Source of the DNA: Peptococcaceae bacterium
Lineage (GTDB): Bacteria > Bacillota > Desulfotomaculia > Desulfotomaculales > Pelotomaculaceae
DNA length: 62,980 nucleotides
Assembly: GCA_012518875.1 (NCBI GenBank)
Contig: JAAYRI010000033.1
Span: 1 to 62,980, forward strand
Direction of reading: 5' to 3'
Each line of letters begins with the position of its first letter. Position 1 is the first letter of the stretch. The notes beneath the pieces are model-generated. The model worked only from the letters and a program-made list of their open reading frames with translations, was not told the DNA's origin and ran no database searches. Shown here one piece after another: positions 8,618 to 18,469 of this stretch. Position numbers and translations under genes: made by a program.

Positions 8618-8639
8618 AAAAAAAGCGCGTTAACGCGCT
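8618..8639 (-). terminator. Terminator between yabP and yabQ
   Basis: AGCGCG and CGCGCT flank a TTAA loop (8624-8639), and seven T follow on the minus strand (8624 down to 8618). This is a full intrinsic terminator placed inside the yabP-yabQ unit, so it probably lowers yabQ transcription relative to yabP. Confidence 0.75.
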
Positions 8640-8658
8640 CCCCGTCCTATAGGTTTTG

Positions 8659-8940
8659 TTATTTAAACATTCTTTTCAATATGCTTTTTCCCACACCTTT
8701 TGTCTTTCTTTCCACATACTGAAAGGAATCAAAGGTCCCTTCTGCCGTTAGGCCGCCGGTGTCCTTACTCAGTTGGGTGATATGCAACCCGGCACCTTTT
8801 AGAATTAATGTACCCATATTGGTTTCCAGGACTATCTCGGTCTCATCAAAGCTATCTACCTGGATGACTCCTTCCATAACCAACTGTCTACGTCCATAAA
8901 CGGCCAGACTATGCCGCTGCTTCTCCTCCATTTCTATCAC
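8659..8940 (-). CDS. yabP: Sporulation protein YabP
   Basis: YabP is a small sigma-E-controlled protein needed for sporulation, related to YqfC. The 93 residues show the family pattern: RQLVMEGVIQVDSFDETEIV is followed by ETNMGTLILKGAGLHITQL. The start is GTG at 8940 or ATG at 8931; both have acceptable ribosome sites. A good sigma-E promoter candidate lies upstream at 8976-9004. Confidence 0.9.
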   Translation of the reverse strand: MIEMEEKQRHSLAVYGRRQLVMEGVIQVDSFDETEIVLETNMGTLILKGAGLHITQLSKDTGGLTAEGTFDSFQYVERKTKGVGKSILKRMFK

Positions 8941-8975
8941 TCCACTTCCCCCGGTGATCAGTCCTAAATTAATTC

Positions 8976-9004
8976 ATCATATGCTGAAAAAGCTAAAATA
9001 TGAC
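8976..9004 (-). promoter_or_regulatory. Candidate sigma-E promoter of yabP
   Basis: On the minus strand GTCATATT (8997-9004) is an ideal sigma-E -35, and CATATGAT (8976-8983) fits the -10 CATACAnT at six of eight positions. The 13-bp spacer is one base shorter than usual. yabP is sigma-E dependent in Bacillus. Confidence 0.55.
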
Positions 9005-9051
9005 AGTTGGAAGGCCGGACAAACCATGCCCGACAAAAAAAATATTAACCA

Positions 9052-9080
9052 TAAGAAAACGGCCCCCAAATGGGGCCGCC
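9052..9080 (-). terminator. Intrinsic terminator after the SpoIID-like gene
   Basis: CGGCCCC (9060-9066) pairs with GGGGCCG (9072-9078); TTTTC follows on the minus strand. The stem is GC-rich and the T-run short. Confidence 0.7.
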
Positions 9081-9089
9081 TCCACTACA

Positions 9090-10034
9090 TTACTTCCATT
9101 GTTTTTCTATGGCAATATCCTTGAAATAGAAATCAATGATATCTTCCGGGGATTTACCTTGTTCCGCCATCAGCCGGGCTCCCCACTGGCACATCCCCAC
9201 ACCATGGCCAAAGCCTTTGCCGGTCAAGACCAGCTGTCCCCCTTCCACTTTGATGTCGGAAAGAAGCATTGACCGTACCTTTTCACTGTCCAGAGCCAGT
9301 CTCAAGGAGGGGCCACTCAATGTCGCCTGACCAATTTTTATTTGTTCCGCCCGACCGGAGGGGCCTTTTTTTACAATGGCCGCTGTTGTAATGGGGCCGG
9401 TATCCTGCCCGGCCTTCTCTTTCACGGCTGCCCGAACCTGATCTACAGGGATTCTAGCTTCCCATGCTTTGTTTTTGGGTTCAGTTATTGATAGGCAGCC
9501 ATCCTTGACCCCTCCCTTGATGTAGGGGGTAGGTTCCTTGGTAAAATCCAGACCCTCTTCTGCTGTTGCCGAAACACCACCGTCACAGGCAGAAAACCAG
9601 GCGCGAATATAGTTGCCTCTATGGGTAACAACTTCGCCCCTTGTTGCTTCTACCGCTTTGCGCACATTGTCATTAATTTTATCCGGGTTGTATGCCTGGG
9701 ATTCTTCTACACTGGTGGACACATCGGTGCCGTGGAGCTGTTTTACCCGGCCCGATTTAACGTTTTCCATAGTAAAGGTCCGCGCCAAAATAGCCTGCGC
9801 CGCCAGAGCGTTAACCGGCCATTTTGTGTCCATTTCAGCCGCCACAACACCTTGTACATACTCCTCAATTTTCAAATCCTTCTTCTGGCCTGTTTTGTTA
9901 TCAAATAAGGAAATGGTCGGTTCCTGCTGCATCTGTGGTGCGATTTTCTTCGCTGGTTTTTTCCCACAGCCCGCAATGCACAAAAGTGAGGCCAGACAGA
10001 GCAAAACGATTACTGCTATTGTTCGCCGTAACAC
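9090..10034 (-). CDS. SpoIID/LytB-domain lipoprotein
   Basis: SpoIID-domain proteins are lytic transglycosylases that cut denuded glycan during engulfment, or related cell-wall enzymes. The 314 residues begin with a lipoprotein signal (lipobox IAGC at about 20-23), then EYVQGVVAAEMDTKWPVNAL, AQAILARTF and GKGFGHGVGMCQWGA, all family signatures. The start is GTG at 10034; its ribosome site lies within a hairpin (10035-10076). The gene sits between rqcP and yabP, where Bacillus has none. It is probably a paralogue and not SpoIID itself. Confidence 0.88.
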   Translation of the reverse strand: MLRRTIAVIVLLCLASLLCIAGCGKKPAKKIAPQMQQEPTISLFDNKTGQKKDLKIEEYVQGVVAAEMDTKWPVNALAAQAILARTFTMENVKSGRVKQLHGTDVSTSVEESQAYNPDKINDNVRKAVEATRGEVVTHRGNYIRAWFSACDGGVSATAEEGLDFTKEPTPYIKGGVKDGCLSITEPKNKAWEARIPVDQVRAAVKEKAGQDTGPITTAAIVKKGPSGRAEQIKIGQATLSGPSLRLALDSEKVRSMLLSDIKVEGGQLVLTGKGFGHGVGMCQWGARLMAEQGKSPEDIIDFYFKDIAIEKQWK

Positions 10035-10076
10035 AAAAACCCCTCCTGCCTTTTCTTTTATTTTTATCAGGAGGGG
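10035..10076 (-). promoter_or_regulatory. Hairpin masking the SpoIID-like gene ribosome site (or a terminator after rqcP)
   Basis: CCCCTCCTG lies seven bases past the rqcP stop (minus strand, 10076-10068) and pairs perfectly with CAGGAGGGG (10048-10040), the Shine-Dalgarno of the next gene. TTTTT and the GTG start follow. Stem plus T-run could also act as a terminator. Either way it limits expression of the downstream gene. Confidence 0.6.
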
Positions 10077-10082
10077 TGTTTA

Positions 10083-10352
10083 TTATGTAGCTATATCTTC
10101 TATCATTCGGTATAGCTCGGCAGCTAACTTGGCTGGAACACTATCTTTCACTGCTACTACCTCCAGCTTTATTCTTCTACTGCCAAAGTTAACACCGATA
10201 ATATCACCCGGTTTAATATCTGTACCTGCCTTGGCTGCTCTTCCATTTACCTCTACCTGTCTGCGGTCACAAATCTCTTTTGCCAGGGTCCTTCTCTTAA
10301 TCACCCGTGACACCTTTAAAAACTTGTCCAGCCGCAAATCAGATGCCACCAT
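10083..10352 (-). CDS. rqcP: S4-domain ribosome quality control protein RqcP (YabO)
   Basis: RqcP binds the 50S subunit with RqcH and helps add C-terminal alanine tails to stalled nascent chains. The S4 RNA-binding domain covers nearly the whole protein: LRLDKFLKVSRVIKRRTLAK, then VEVNGRAAKAGTDIKPGD. I use ATG 10352; a TTG four codons upstream (10364) is also in frame, and neither has a strong ribosome site. It lies between hup and the SpoIID-like gene, matching the mazG-yabO-yabP order of Bacillus. Confidence 0.9.
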   Translation of the reverse strand: MVASDLRLDKFLKVSRVIKRRTLAKEICDRRQVEVNGRAAKAGTDIKPGDIIGVNFGSRRIKLEVVAVKDSVPAKLAAELYRMIEDIAT

Positions 10353-10407
10353 CCTTTGCCCCAAAAAACATCTCGCCTGGCCTACCGGCCGGGGCGTGCT
10401 CCATTGG

Positions 10408-10683
10408 TTACTTAGCTACTACTTCTCTAAGTGTTTTGCCGGCCTTAAAGACAGGAACCCTGGCTGCGGCAATATCAATTTCTTCACCTGTTTGAGGATT
10501 TCTTCCCTTGCGTGCTGCCCTCTCCCTGATCTCAAAGGTACCAAAACCTACCAGCTGAACCCTCTCACCTTGTCCTAGAGCTCTACCAATAGTATCTAAA
10601 ACAGCGTTAACAGCTTTTTCAGAATCCTTTTTGGATAATTCAGCTTGTTCGGCAACACTGGAAATCAACTCTGCCTTATTCAT
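10408..10683 (-). CDS. hup: DNA-binding protein HU
   Basis: HU is a small basic dimeric nucleoid protein that bends DNA. The 91 residues carry the whole HU fold, with the arm motif [20 protein letters not shown] and the N-terminal [14 protein letters not shown]. The start ATG follows AAAGGAGGGG, a strong site that suits an abundant protein. In Bacillus hbs lies elsewhere; its placement between mazG and rqcP is common in Clostridia. Confidence 0.96.
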   Translation of the reverse strand: MNKAELISSVAEQAELSKKDSEKAVNAVLDTIGRALGQGERVQLVGFGTFEIRERAARKGRNPQTGEEIDIAAARVPVFKAGKTLREVVAK

Positions 10684-10772
10684 ACGACCCCTCCTTTGAA
10701 AAGAAATGCTGATCCCAAATATTCGCGAAAGTTCCTGTAGATCCTTCCCGCATGAAAATGTTTCCTATTTTT

Positions 10773-12278
10773 TTATTGTTTTTTTGCCTCTTCCCACCAT
10801 CTATCCAGCTCTGACAGGCTAAATGAAGATATATCCCGGCCCGATGCCCCAGCCATCTTTTCTACATAGTTAAAACGCCTGATAAATTTTAAACAGGTAC
10901 CGATCAAAGCGGATTCCGGATCAACAGCAAGGTGCCTGGCCAAATTTACCATGGAAAATAGTACATCCCCCAGCTCTTCTTCTATTCTAACCGAATCAGC
11001 GGTAATAATTACATCTACCAGTTCACTAAACTCCTCATGGACCTTTTCCAGGGTATTCCGGTAGTCAGGCCAGTCGAAGCCGACACCGGCAGCCTTCTCT
11101 TGCAATTTTGCCGCCCTGAGGAGCGCAGGGAGATGCCGGGGCACTCCTGTTAAGACACCAACCGGCGCACCCGACTTTTCCTCTTTTTTGATTTTTTCCC
11201 AGTTGACCAGGACCTCATTGCTGTCCTGCACCCTAATGTTACCAAAAACATGGGGATGGCGGCGGATCATTTTTTCGCATATTCCAGCCACAACATTATT
11301 CACATCAAAATCGCCATTTTCAGTGGCTATCTGGGCATGAAATACAATTTGTAGTAATAAGTCTCCCAATTCCTCACATATTTTATACCTGTCCCCATCC
11401 GCTATTGCTTCCAAAACCTCGTATGTTTCCTCAATTAGATACCGCCTCAGGCTACACTGGTCTTGCTCCCGATCCCAGGGACAACCGTCCTTGCCCCGTA
11501 GGCGCCTGATGATATTAACCAACTGATCCAGGGGATAGCAACATTCCTGATCCCCACCTTCAACACTCGGGTGGGGAATGCTTTTTTTATCCCCATCAGC
11601 CAGTGCCGGCACATAAATGCTAGTCAAATGATCAAACCAGGATAGCCTGTCCAATTCAAAAAGGGGTATGGTTTCCATTTTTTCTCTATCCGGTACACCA
11701 GCAGCAGATACCACTGTAACCTGATGCTCCGGTGGATAAACATCAAGCAGGGATATTTTTATATCTGAAGCCGCCAACCGGCTATAAACCTGTGTAATTA
11801 CGGCAGGTAGGCCCACAAGAAGCCGTTTTCGATCAAGCCTCAGGCCGTCAACCACCTGTAAACCGGCAGCCGGATCAATTTGCAGGGTTGTAAAAAATGA
11901 ATCTAGAAAACTCATTGCCGGTAGAATTTCAATGCTGGTGTTATTTTTCTCCGCCATGGCAATGATCAGGCGCACAGACTCCTCCGCCACCAGAGGGTGC
12001 CCGGGCACGGCATAAAGAACCTCGCCTTTTTGTGATTCTGACAATACTTCAGTAGCAATTTTATTATAAACCTTCTGAAAGTCAGGCTCCTCCTCATAGA
12101 TATAATCATAGGTAGCAAAATTGATCCCAGCCTGTTGGAGCCATTCTACCACCGGGTGGATGCCGGTGCGCAACAAAATGCGGGGGGAATGCTTCAAGGA
12201 TTCCCAGACGCCAAGGGTGATACCCCCGGGTGACCCGGGGCCCAGACCGGCAATGGTTATTCTAGCATGGGCGGGCAT
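10773..12278 (-). CDS. mazG: MazG/YabN: tetrapyrrole-methylase-like domain fused to NTP pyrophosphohydrolase
   Basis: The protein has two parts. Residues 1-225 are a SAM-dependent tetrapyrrole methylase-like domain (ITIAGLGPGSPGGITLG; VLYAVPGHPLVAEESVR). Residues 255-500 are MazG, which hydrolyses (d)NTPs and lowers mutagenic nucleotides; motifs LRGKDGCPWDREQDQCSLR and EELGDLLLQIVFHAQ with the acidic metal ligands are intact, and a second EELGDVLFSMVNLARHL occurs near 450. The length of 501 is normal for the fused form. ATG follows AAAGGAGATGCAGT. Confidence 0.93.
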   Translation of the reverse strand: MPAHARITIAGLGPGSPGGITLGVWESLKHSPRILLRTGIHPVVEWLQQAGINFATYDYIYEEEPDFQKVYNKIATEVLSESQKGEVLYAVPGHPLVAEESVRLIIAMAEKNNTSIEILPAMSFLDSFFTTLQIDPAAGLQVVDGLRLDRKRLLVGLPAVITQVYSRLAASDIKISLLDVYPPEHQVTVVSAAGVPDREKMETIPLFELDRLSWFDHLTSIYVPALADGDKKSIPHPSVEGGDQECCYPLDQLVNIIRRLRGKDGCPWDREQDQCSLRRYLIEETYEVLEAIADGDRYKICEELGDLLLQIVFHAQIATENGDFDVNNVVAGICEKMIRRHPHVFGNIRVQDSNEVLVNWEKIKKEEKSGAPVGVLTGVPRHLPALLRAAKLQEKAAGVGFDWPDYRNTLEKVHEEFSELVDVIITADSVRIEEELGDVLFSMVNLARHLAVDPESALIGTCLKFIRRFNYVEKMAGASGRDISSFSLSELDRWWEEAKKQ

Positions 12279-12340
12279 ACTGCATCTCCTTTCGTATTCA
12301 CAGCAAAATATGGATTATGTTACATATTATCATATAGCAA

Positions 12341-12368
12341 GAAAAAAAGCGGCCCATAAAGGCCACTG
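12341..12368 (-). terminator. Intrinsic terminator after spoVT
   Basis: AGCGGCC (12348-12354) pairs with GGCCACT (12361-12367), one G-U pair; seven T follow on the minus strand. Confidence 0.7.
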
Positions 12369-12374
12369 TTAGAT

Positions 12375-12935
12375 CTATTGCTCCATTTGTTTGGCCAAAA
12401 AACCTGCTGCGGTCTCAGCCAATTTAAGCTCCATTTCGCCCATTTCCATCTCCGGTTCTTTTGATGCCAGTATTACCGCCCCGATTGGATCACCCTCAGA
12501 AATAATCGGGGCTATCACCTCGCAAGAAAATTTACATGCACCTTCCTCAATAAACAGACAATCCCAACAGGATGCATTTTCCCCTGGGTTATTGATAATT
12601 ATAGCCTTGCGGTCCTCCATAACTTTTTCTATAGCATTTCCTACCGGCTTGTTTAAAAATTCTTTTTTAGGCGCGCCAGAAACAGCGATAATATTGTCCC
12701 GGTCCGCTATACAGGAGATGTGGCCCAAGGCCTCATATAATGAATCGGCGTATTCTTTGGCAAACTCCCCCAACTCGCCGATGGGTGAATACTTTTTTAG
12801 GATTACCTCCCCTTCTCTATCCACAAAGATTTCTAAGGGATCTCCTTCACGGATTCTAAGCGTTCTCCTAATCTCCTTAGGAATAACAACCCTACCGAGA
12901 TCATCAATACGGCGTACTATGCCCGTGGCTTTCAT
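12375..12935 (-). CDS. spoVT: Stage V sporulation protein T, forespore regulator
   Basis: SpoVT is an AbrB-type DNA-binding tetramer that tunes sigma-G genes in the forespore. The 186 residues comprise an N-terminal swapped-hairpin domain (MKATGIVRRIDDLGRVVIPK) and a C-terminal GAF-like domain with a Cys cluster (ASCWDCLFIEEGACKFSC). ATG follows AAGGAGGG. A fitting sigma-G promoter lies at 12986-13015. It lies between mfd/prsA and mazG as in Bacillus. Confidence 0.96.
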   Translation of the reverse strand: MKATGIVRRIDDLGRVVIPKEIRRTLRIREGDPLEIFVDREGEVILKKYSPIGELGEFAKEYADSLYEALGHISCIADRDNIIAVSGAPKKEFLNKPVGNAIEKVMEDRKAIIINNPGENASCWDCLFIEEGACKFSCEVIAPIISEGDPIGAVILASKEPEMEMGEMELKLAETAAGFLAKQMEQ

Positions 12936-12985
12936 TAATTTACTCTTCCCTCCTTCTGGCTGATTTCAGAAAACATTTCTATTGA

Positions 12986-13015
12986 TAGTATATATCTAGG
13001 AGGAAACAGTTATTC
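12986..13015 (-). promoter_or_regulatory. Candidate sigma-G promoter of spoVT
   Basis: On the minus strand GAATA (13011-13015) is separated by 18 bp from TATACTA (12986-12992). The sigma-G consensus is GMATR, 18 bp, CATNMTA; only the first -10 base differs. spoVT is sigma-G controlled in Bacillus. Confidence 0.6.
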
Positions 13016-13069
13016 ATTTTTTTCCAATCGGGCTAAAAAAACTTGCCCCCAACCCGTTCAATCTGGTTA

Positions 13070-14059
13070 TTACTCTTCATTTCCCTGTTTTTCATCAATT
13101 AGCTTATTTACAATCACAGCTTCCCTAGTAGCTTCCTGCATGAACCTGTTAAATTCCTTTTGTTTGGCTTGATCCCATAGTTCCGCCGCCAGATGTTCCT
13201 TAACTTCGGCAAAAGGTTGCAATCCAACCGGTGTGGTTCCCTCCAGTTTAATCACATGGTAACCGTAATCAGTTTTTACCGGCTCCATAGTGTATTTTCC
13301 TACTGACAAACCAGAGGCAGCAGTATAAAATTCAGCTACCGTACTAGATTTTGTGGCTGTATAAAGTCCACCGTTCTCCTTCGTACCCACATCTTCCGAT
13401 TTTTCCCTGGCCAGCTCAGCAAAATCCTGGCCCTCATTCAGTTGGGCAATGACATCTTCAGCCATTTGTCTGGCTTCATCATCAGTATGCCGGGCCGGCA
13501 TATCCTTTGTGCCATCATCAACAAAAAACAGTATATGACGCACCTCTAGCTGTTCCGGAGTGGTAAACTGATCCGGGTTATCCTCATAGTACCTCCTTGT
13601 GTCTTCTTCACTAACTGGTGGCACATCCCTTGTTACCTCATCCTGTAGGAATAGAATGTATGCTATTTCCTCTTTATTCATTTTAAGCTGTTTTAAAAAG
13701 TTTTCGAAATCATCCTCAGTGGGAAACTGTTCCATTAGTGGCTGGAGTTTTTCCTGAATATCTCCTGGTTCCAATGTTGTTCTTTTTTTAGCTTCCTGTA
13801 GCATAATTTTTTTATCTATCAAACCCGCCAGGACATCCTTTTGCAATGAATCCAACATTACCTGGCCATTTTCACCGCTGAAATCCATACCCTGATTCTC
13901 ATACATCTCTTTTAATTCGTTAACCTGCCGGTTCAACTCATCCATGGTAATTTTCTCTCCGTTAACTTCAGCGGCTACATTTTCTTCTCCACAGCCGGCA
14001 ATAATGAAGGCTGATAGAGCCAACAAAATGATCATTACCAGGCATTTTTTAAAGTTCAC
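13070..14059 (-). CDS. prsA: PrsA/SurA-type peptidyl-prolyl isomerase lipoprotein
   Basis: This is an extracytoplasmic foldase anchored to the outer face of the membrane. The signal peptide ends in the lipobox IIAGC (about residue 22). A SurA-like N-terminal chaperone region (30-165) leads to a parvulin domain (about 170-270; QLEVRHILFFVDDGTKD, EKSEDVGTKENGGLY, KTDYGYHVIKLEG). The start is GTG after AAAAAGGGGATGAATTT. It lies directly downstream of mfd, where Bacillus has spoVT next. Confidence 0.9.
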   Translation of the reverse strand: MNFKKCLVMIILLALSAFIIAGCGEENVAAEVNGEKITMDELNRQVNELKEMYENQGMDFSGENGQVMLDSLQKDVLAGLIDKKIMLQEAKKRTTLEPGDIQEKLQPLMEQFPTEDDFENFLKQLKMNKEEIAYILFLQDEVTRDVPPVSEEDTRRYYEDNPDQFTTPEQLEVRHILFFVDDGTKDMPARHTDDEARQMAEDVIAQLNEGQDFAELAREKSEDVGTKENGGLYTATKSSTVAEFYTAASGLSVGKYTMEPVKTDYGYHVIKLEGTTPVGLQPFAEVKEHLAAELWDQAKQKEFNRFMQEATREAVIVNKLIDEKQGNEE

Positions 14060-14092
14060 AAATTCATCCCCTTTTTAATAAACATAAACACA

Positions 14093-17000
14093 TTATAAGT
14101 TAGCATGTTTACCTGTGACAACCCCACCGATTTTATTTGTTTTATTCTCAGTGCCCGGTGTTGCCTCACTGTGGTTGTTTGCCAGCAGGCCTAAAAAACG
14201 CTCTAACTGGCGGATTAAAGATTTGGTGTTCTGGCGATTCCCACTAAAACGGAATTTGATTTCAAATTCATCCTCATTGTTCACAAATTTAATCCTGTTC
14301 TGATATTGTTTACCAGCAGCTACCAGGTCTTCCCCGGTTAGGGGATGGCTGGGATCAAATAGTAAGCGGAACTGTCCCGCCAGCAGGCTGATTGCTTTTA
14401 TCTTCAGGCTGCTGGCCTTTATCCTCACCCTAGCCACAGCCAACAGGTTTAGCACCGGCGGAGGTGGATCACCGAAACGATCAACAAGTTCATCTGCTAA
14501 CTCCGACAGGTCTGCTGCCGAACCCAGGCCCGCTAACCTTTTATATATTTCTACCTTTTGGTTAGTGTCCGAAATATAATGATCCGGTATATAAGCTTCT
14601 ACCGGTAGCTCGATAGAGGTCTCAACCGGTTGGTCGGCCTCTTCACCTTTTGCTTCCTTGACTGCCTCTTCTAAAAGCCTGCTATAAAGGTCAAAGCCAA
14701 CTGCTGCAATATGCCCATGTTGTTCAGCCCCCAGTATGCTCCCGGCGCCGCGGATCTCCAAATCCCGCATAGCAATTTTAAAACCCGAGCCCAATTCAGT
14801 AAACTCCCGGATCGCTGTCAGCCTTTTTTCTGCCGATTCACCCAATGCCCTATCTTTGCTGAACGTAAAATAAGCGTGAGCCAAACGGTTGGAGCGGCCC
14901 ACCCGGCCCCTTAGTTGGTAAAGCTGCGCCAGACCCATCATGCCTGATTCCTTGACGATCAATGTATTGACATTGGGCAAGTCCAGGCCATTTTCGATAA
15001 TTGTAGTGCAGACCAGCACATCATATTCTTTGTTCATGAAGTCAAGCATGGCCTGCTCCAGTTCCTCTTCCCTCATCTGGCCGTGGGCCATGACAATCCT
15101 CGCCTCCGGTACCAGGGCATGTACCCAGGCAGCCACCCGATCCAGATCAGCTACCCGATTGTGAACGAAAAACACCTGACCGGACCGGCTCATTTCCCGG
15201 TGGATCGCCTCCCTGATCAGAACCGGATCCTCTTCCAGAACAAAGGTCTGCACCGGGTAGCGGTCCTCCGGTGGGGTCTCTAAAATGCTGGTATCCCTGA
15301 TGCCTACCAACGACATGTGCAGTGTACGGGGGATCGGTGTCGCGGAAAGAGTGAGCACATCTACCCCCTGACGCAGCATTTTTAGCTGCTCCTTGTGGGC
15401 GACACCAAAACGCTGCTCTTCATCCACAATAAGCAGGCCCAGATCCTTGAACTGTACATCACCCTGCAGCAGACGATGGGTGCCAATAACTATATCAACT
15501 GTCCCCCGGGCTAGCCCCTGTAGTACCAAACGTTGTTCCCTGGGCACGCGGAAACGGCTGAGCACCTCTATTTTAACCGGGTAATCAGCCATTCTTTCTA
15601 GACATGTAGTATAGTGTTGCTGGGCCAGGATGGTCGTCGGCGCTAGTATAGCTACCTGCTTCCCATCATTAACAGCCTTAAAGGCCGCCCGCAGCGCCAC
15701 CTCCGTTTTCCCATAGCCCACATCACCGCATAGAAGGCGATCCATGGGCTTGGGCTGTTCCATGTCTGATTTGATTTCTTCTATGGCACGGAGTTGATCC
15801 GGGGTTTCTTCATAGGAAAAGGCTTCCTCAAACTGTTTCTGCCATACTGTATCCTTACTGAATTGATGGCCAATCATGGTCTCTCTAGCCGCATACAGGG
15901 CTAACAGATCATCGGCCATCTCCCGCAGGGCCTCCTGGACCTTTCCCTTCGCCCTGGCCCATTCCGTACCACCCATGCGTGACAACCTGGGGGCTTCACC
16001 CTCACCACCCAAATATTTCTGGATTAACCCCACTTGATCCACAGGAACATACAGTTTATCTTCCCCGGCATACTTGACCAGCAGGTACTCTTTTTGAATG
16101 TTGTCTATGGCCAGTGGTACTATACCAAGATAACGGCCGATACCATGATTAATATGGACTACATAGTCGCCAATCTTTATATCCACGAATGGAGCCAGAC
16201 GGTCAGCATGTTTCCAGGTTTTCCTGGCCCGCCTGCGCCGGCCATAAATATCATTTTCTGTTACCACGACCATTTTGCAAGCCGGAAACTCAAACCCGCC
16301 TGCCAGGCTTCCAGGGATTATTACCACATTCCCTTGACGTAGATGCCCCTCCACAGAGGCGGCATAAAAGGCATCAATTCCTTCATCACGTAGTGCTGAA
16401 ATTAACTGTTGGGGCCTTTGGTTGCCGGATACTAAAAGCGCTACCACATAACCGGCCCTGCGCCAACGCTTGATTTCCTGGGCCAACAACCCAATATTAC
16501 CCATAAAACTGGGCATCGTTTTCCCAGGAAAGCTAACAATGTTCTTAGGCTGCATAAACTCCAACTGACGGGGAAGTAGGGAGGTATAAATTACCCGTCT
16601 TCCGGCTAAAGCCTTGCTAATGTGGTCCCAGGCGGCGTGAGTCCGGCACTGGGAAGGTAGAAGCCTCCCCTGCTCCAATAAATCTGTGCAGATTTCAGCT
16701 CTTTCCCGCTGTGCAGTATCTATGATTTCCCTGACCCGTGCCGGTTCACTTAAAAACACCGGGCTTTCCTCCGGCAGGTAATCAATAATAGTTACTATTT
16801 TTTTGAAAAAAAATGGCAGATAATGCTCTATGCCGCTAAAGTAATCTGTAAAATCTTCAATAACCTCACTAAAAACTTCCTGCAGCCGGAGCAGTGGCTC
16901 AGAGCTATCCTGTTTTTCCAATTTGGCAGCCTGCCCATTATATTCTTTTTTCAAAGCCTGCCGGGCTTCTTTGCGGTGCTGATCCCCGACCACCAGTTCC

Positions 17001-17683
17001 TGGGCTGGGTAAAAGGTAAAGGAACGGATATTTTCCTCCGATCTCTGTGTTGTTGAACTAAAATAGCGCATGGAATCCAATTCATCATCAAAAAATTCCA
17101 GCCGGACAGGCCGGTGGGCCGTCATCGGGTAAACATCAAGAATGCCACCGCGCAAGGCAAACTGACCCCGCTCCTCAACCAGCTCAACCCTTTCGTATCC
17201 CATTGCCAGCAGTCTACACAATAGCGTAGTAAGATCAACCCGGTCACCGATAGCTAGCTTGCATACCGGTGAGAGGAAATCTTCTACCGGGATCAGCCGC
17301 CGCAAAAGTGCCTCCGCAGGAGCTATAACCACTGCCCTCTCCCCCTGAAGAAGTCCCTCCAATACCTGTAACCTCTGGGCAGCAATTTCTTTGCTGTGCG
17401 CTATTATTTGATAGGGTGGTAGCTGCCATACCGGAAAGATCCGCACCGTTAGCCCAGGCAGAAAAAAGGCCAGTTCATCCGCCAGGTCGTGGGCCTCCCC
17501 TTCACCTGGTGTGACAATCAAAACAGGGTGCGGGTTGACTGTTTCCACCAGGGCGGCAAAAAGATAGCTGAGTCTGGGACCGGAAAGCCCATAAACGAGT
17601 TGTTGTTTATATTTTTTGGCCAGTCCCCGCTCCAATCCGGCATATTCGGGGGTTAGACTCAGCGGCTTTAGAAGACCGCGCAT
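14093..17683 (-). CDS. mfd: Transcription-repair coupling factor Mfd
   Basis: Mfd removes RNA polymerase stalled at DNA damage and recruits UvrABC. The 1196 residues match the family. In order: a UvrB-like N-terminal region (25-340), the RNA polymerase-interacting CarD-like domain (about 500-560; [19 protein letters not shown]), a RecG-like helicase core with Walker [10 protein letters not shown] near 655 and DEEQ near 755, and the C-terminal UvrA-binding regulatory domain. ATG follows GAGGGAGGTACCCCT. A terminator upstream (17722-17756) separates it from pth. Confidence 0.97.
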   Translation of the reverse strand: MRGLLKPLSLTPEYAGLERGLAKKYKQQLVYGLSGPRLSYLFAALVETVNPHPVLIVTPGEGEAHDLADELAFFLPGLTVRIFPVWQLPPYQIIAHSKEIAAQRLQVLEGLLQGERAVVIAPAEALLRRLIPVEDFLSPVCKLAIGDRVDLTTLLCRLLAMGYERVELVEERGQFALRGGILDVYPMTAHRPVRLEFFDDELDSMRYFSSTTQRSEENIRSFTFYPAQELVVGDQHRKEARQALKKEYNGQAAKLEKQDSSEPLLRLQEVFSEVIEDFTDYFSGIEHYLPFFFKKIVTIIDYLPEESPVFLSEPARVREIIDTAQRERAEICTDLLEQGRLLPSQCRTHAAWDHISKALAGRRVIYTSLLPRQLEFMQPKNIVSFPGKTMPSFMGNIGLLAQEIKRWRRAGYVVALLVSGNQRPQQLISALRDEGIDAFYAASVEGHLRQGNVVIIPGSLAGGFEFPACKMVVVTENDIYGRRRRARKTWKHADRLAPFVDIKIGDYVVHINHGIGRYLGIVPLAIDNIQKEYLLVKYAGEDKLYVPVDQVGLIQKYLGGEGEAPRLSRMGGTEWARAKGKVQEALREMADDLLALYAARETMIGHQFSKDTVWQKQFEEAFSYEETPDQLRAIEEIKSDMEQPKPMDRLLCGDVGYGKTEVALRAAFKAVNDGKQVAILAPTTILAQQHYTTCLERMADYPVKIEVLSRFRVPREQRLVLQGLARGTVDIVIGTHRLLQGDVQFKDLGLLIVDEEQRFGVAHKEQLKMLRQGVDVLTLSATPIPRTLHMSLVGIRDTSILETPPEDRYPVQTFVLEEDPVLIREAIHREMSRSGQVFFVHNRVADLDRVAAWVHALVPEARIVMAHGQMREEELEQAMLDFMNKEYDVLVCTTIIENGLDLPNVNTLIVKESGMMGLAQLYQLRGRVGRSNRLAHAYFTFSKDRALGESAEKRLTAIREFTELGSGFKIAMRDLEIRGAGSILGAEQHGHIAAVGFDLYSRLLEEAVKEAKGEEADQPVETSIELPVEAYIPDHYISDTNQKVEIYKRLAGLGSAADLSELADELVDRFGDPPPPVLNLLAVARVRIKASSLKIKAISLLAGQFRLLFDPSHPLTGEDLVAAGKQYQNRIKFVNNEDEFEIKFRFSGNRQNTKSLIRQLERFLGLLANNHSEATPGTENKTNKIGGVVTGKHANL

Positions 17684-17721
17684 AGGGGTACCTCCCTCCT
17701 GCAGAAAATTTATGCTACCAC

Positions 17722-17756
17722 AAAAAGAGCTTTAACAGCACAAGGCTAAAGCTCGG
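17722..17756 (-). terminator. Intrinsic terminator after pth
   Basis: GAGCTTTA (17727-17734) pairs with TAAAGCTC (17747-17754); TTTTTG follows on the minus strand. It lies between pth and mfd. Confidence 0.75.
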
Positions 17757-17823
17757 TGTTTTTCGATGTTCTCTATTGATAAATATCTATAGGTGAACAC
17801 AAGGGGTTACTACTATTGAAAAG

Positions 17824-18390
17824 CTATTTTCTATTATACTCGTTCATAGCCTTTTCTACCCCTACATCGATTACGGAATAGATGGCCTCCACCGCCAGGT
17901 TGACTGACTGAGTATATGTTTTTATATCTTCTTCACCCAGGCGGCTTAAAACATAACCAGCACCATCAAAATTAGGGTCCATGGGCTTACCCACCCCTAT
18001 TCGCAGCCGGGCAAAACCCTCAGTCCCCAGAGAAATGATAATGGACTCCATCCCCTTATGACCACCTGAGCCGCCGCCTGGCCGAATCCGCAGTTTCCCG
18101 GGGGGAAGGTCCATATCATCAAAAACAACTATCAGATCCGCGGGCCCTAGCTTGTGCCAGCGCAAAAGCGCTGAAACTGCCTGCCCGGAAAGATTCATGT
18201 AGGTCTGCGGTTTGGCCAGCAACACCTTTTTAGAACCAATTTGTGCCTGGCCAAACAAAGCCTTAAATTTTTTTCTCCCTACCTTAATACCAAGTTTATG
18301 GGCTAGACGATCGATAACCATAAAGCCAATGTTGTGCCTGGTTCCGGCATATTCCCTGCCTGGATTGCCCAGACCGACAATCAATTTCAT
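17824..18390 (-). CDS. pth: Peptidyl-tRNA hydrolase
   Basis: Pth frees tRNA from peptidyl-tRNA that drops off the ribosome. The 188 residues carry the family motifs LIVGLGNPGREYAGTRHNIG, with the catalytic His in TRHNIGF, LAKPQTYMNLSG, and VVFDDMDLPPGKLRIRPGGG with the catalytic Asp. ATG follows TGGAGGCGCC. It lies between ctc and mfd as in Bacillus. Confidence 0.97.
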   Translation of the reverse strand: MKLIVGLGNPGREYAGTRHNIGFMVIDRLAHKLGIKVGRKKFKALFGQAQIGSKKVLLAKPQTYMNLSGQAVSALLRWHKLGPADLIVVFDDMDLPPGKLRIRPGGGSGGHKGMESIIISLGTEGFARLRIGVGKPMDPNFDGAGYVLSRLGEEDIKTYTQSVNLAVEAIYSVIDVGVEKAMNEYNRK

Positions 18391-18469
18391 AAAATGGCGC
18401 CTCCATTAGACTTGTTCCATGTCTATTCTACCCCAGCAGAGAAACAAATCCAACAAACACCAATTCCAC

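Noticed and set aside
9613-10578. Open frame of 321 codons on the plus strand
   Set aside because: It lies opposite the SpoIID-like gene, rqcP and hup, all well-supported families with ribosome sites; the plus-strand translation shows no motif.
12391-12963. Open frame of 190 codons on the plus strand
   Set aside because: Antisense to spoVT over its whole length; Ser/Ile-rich translation without recognisable features.
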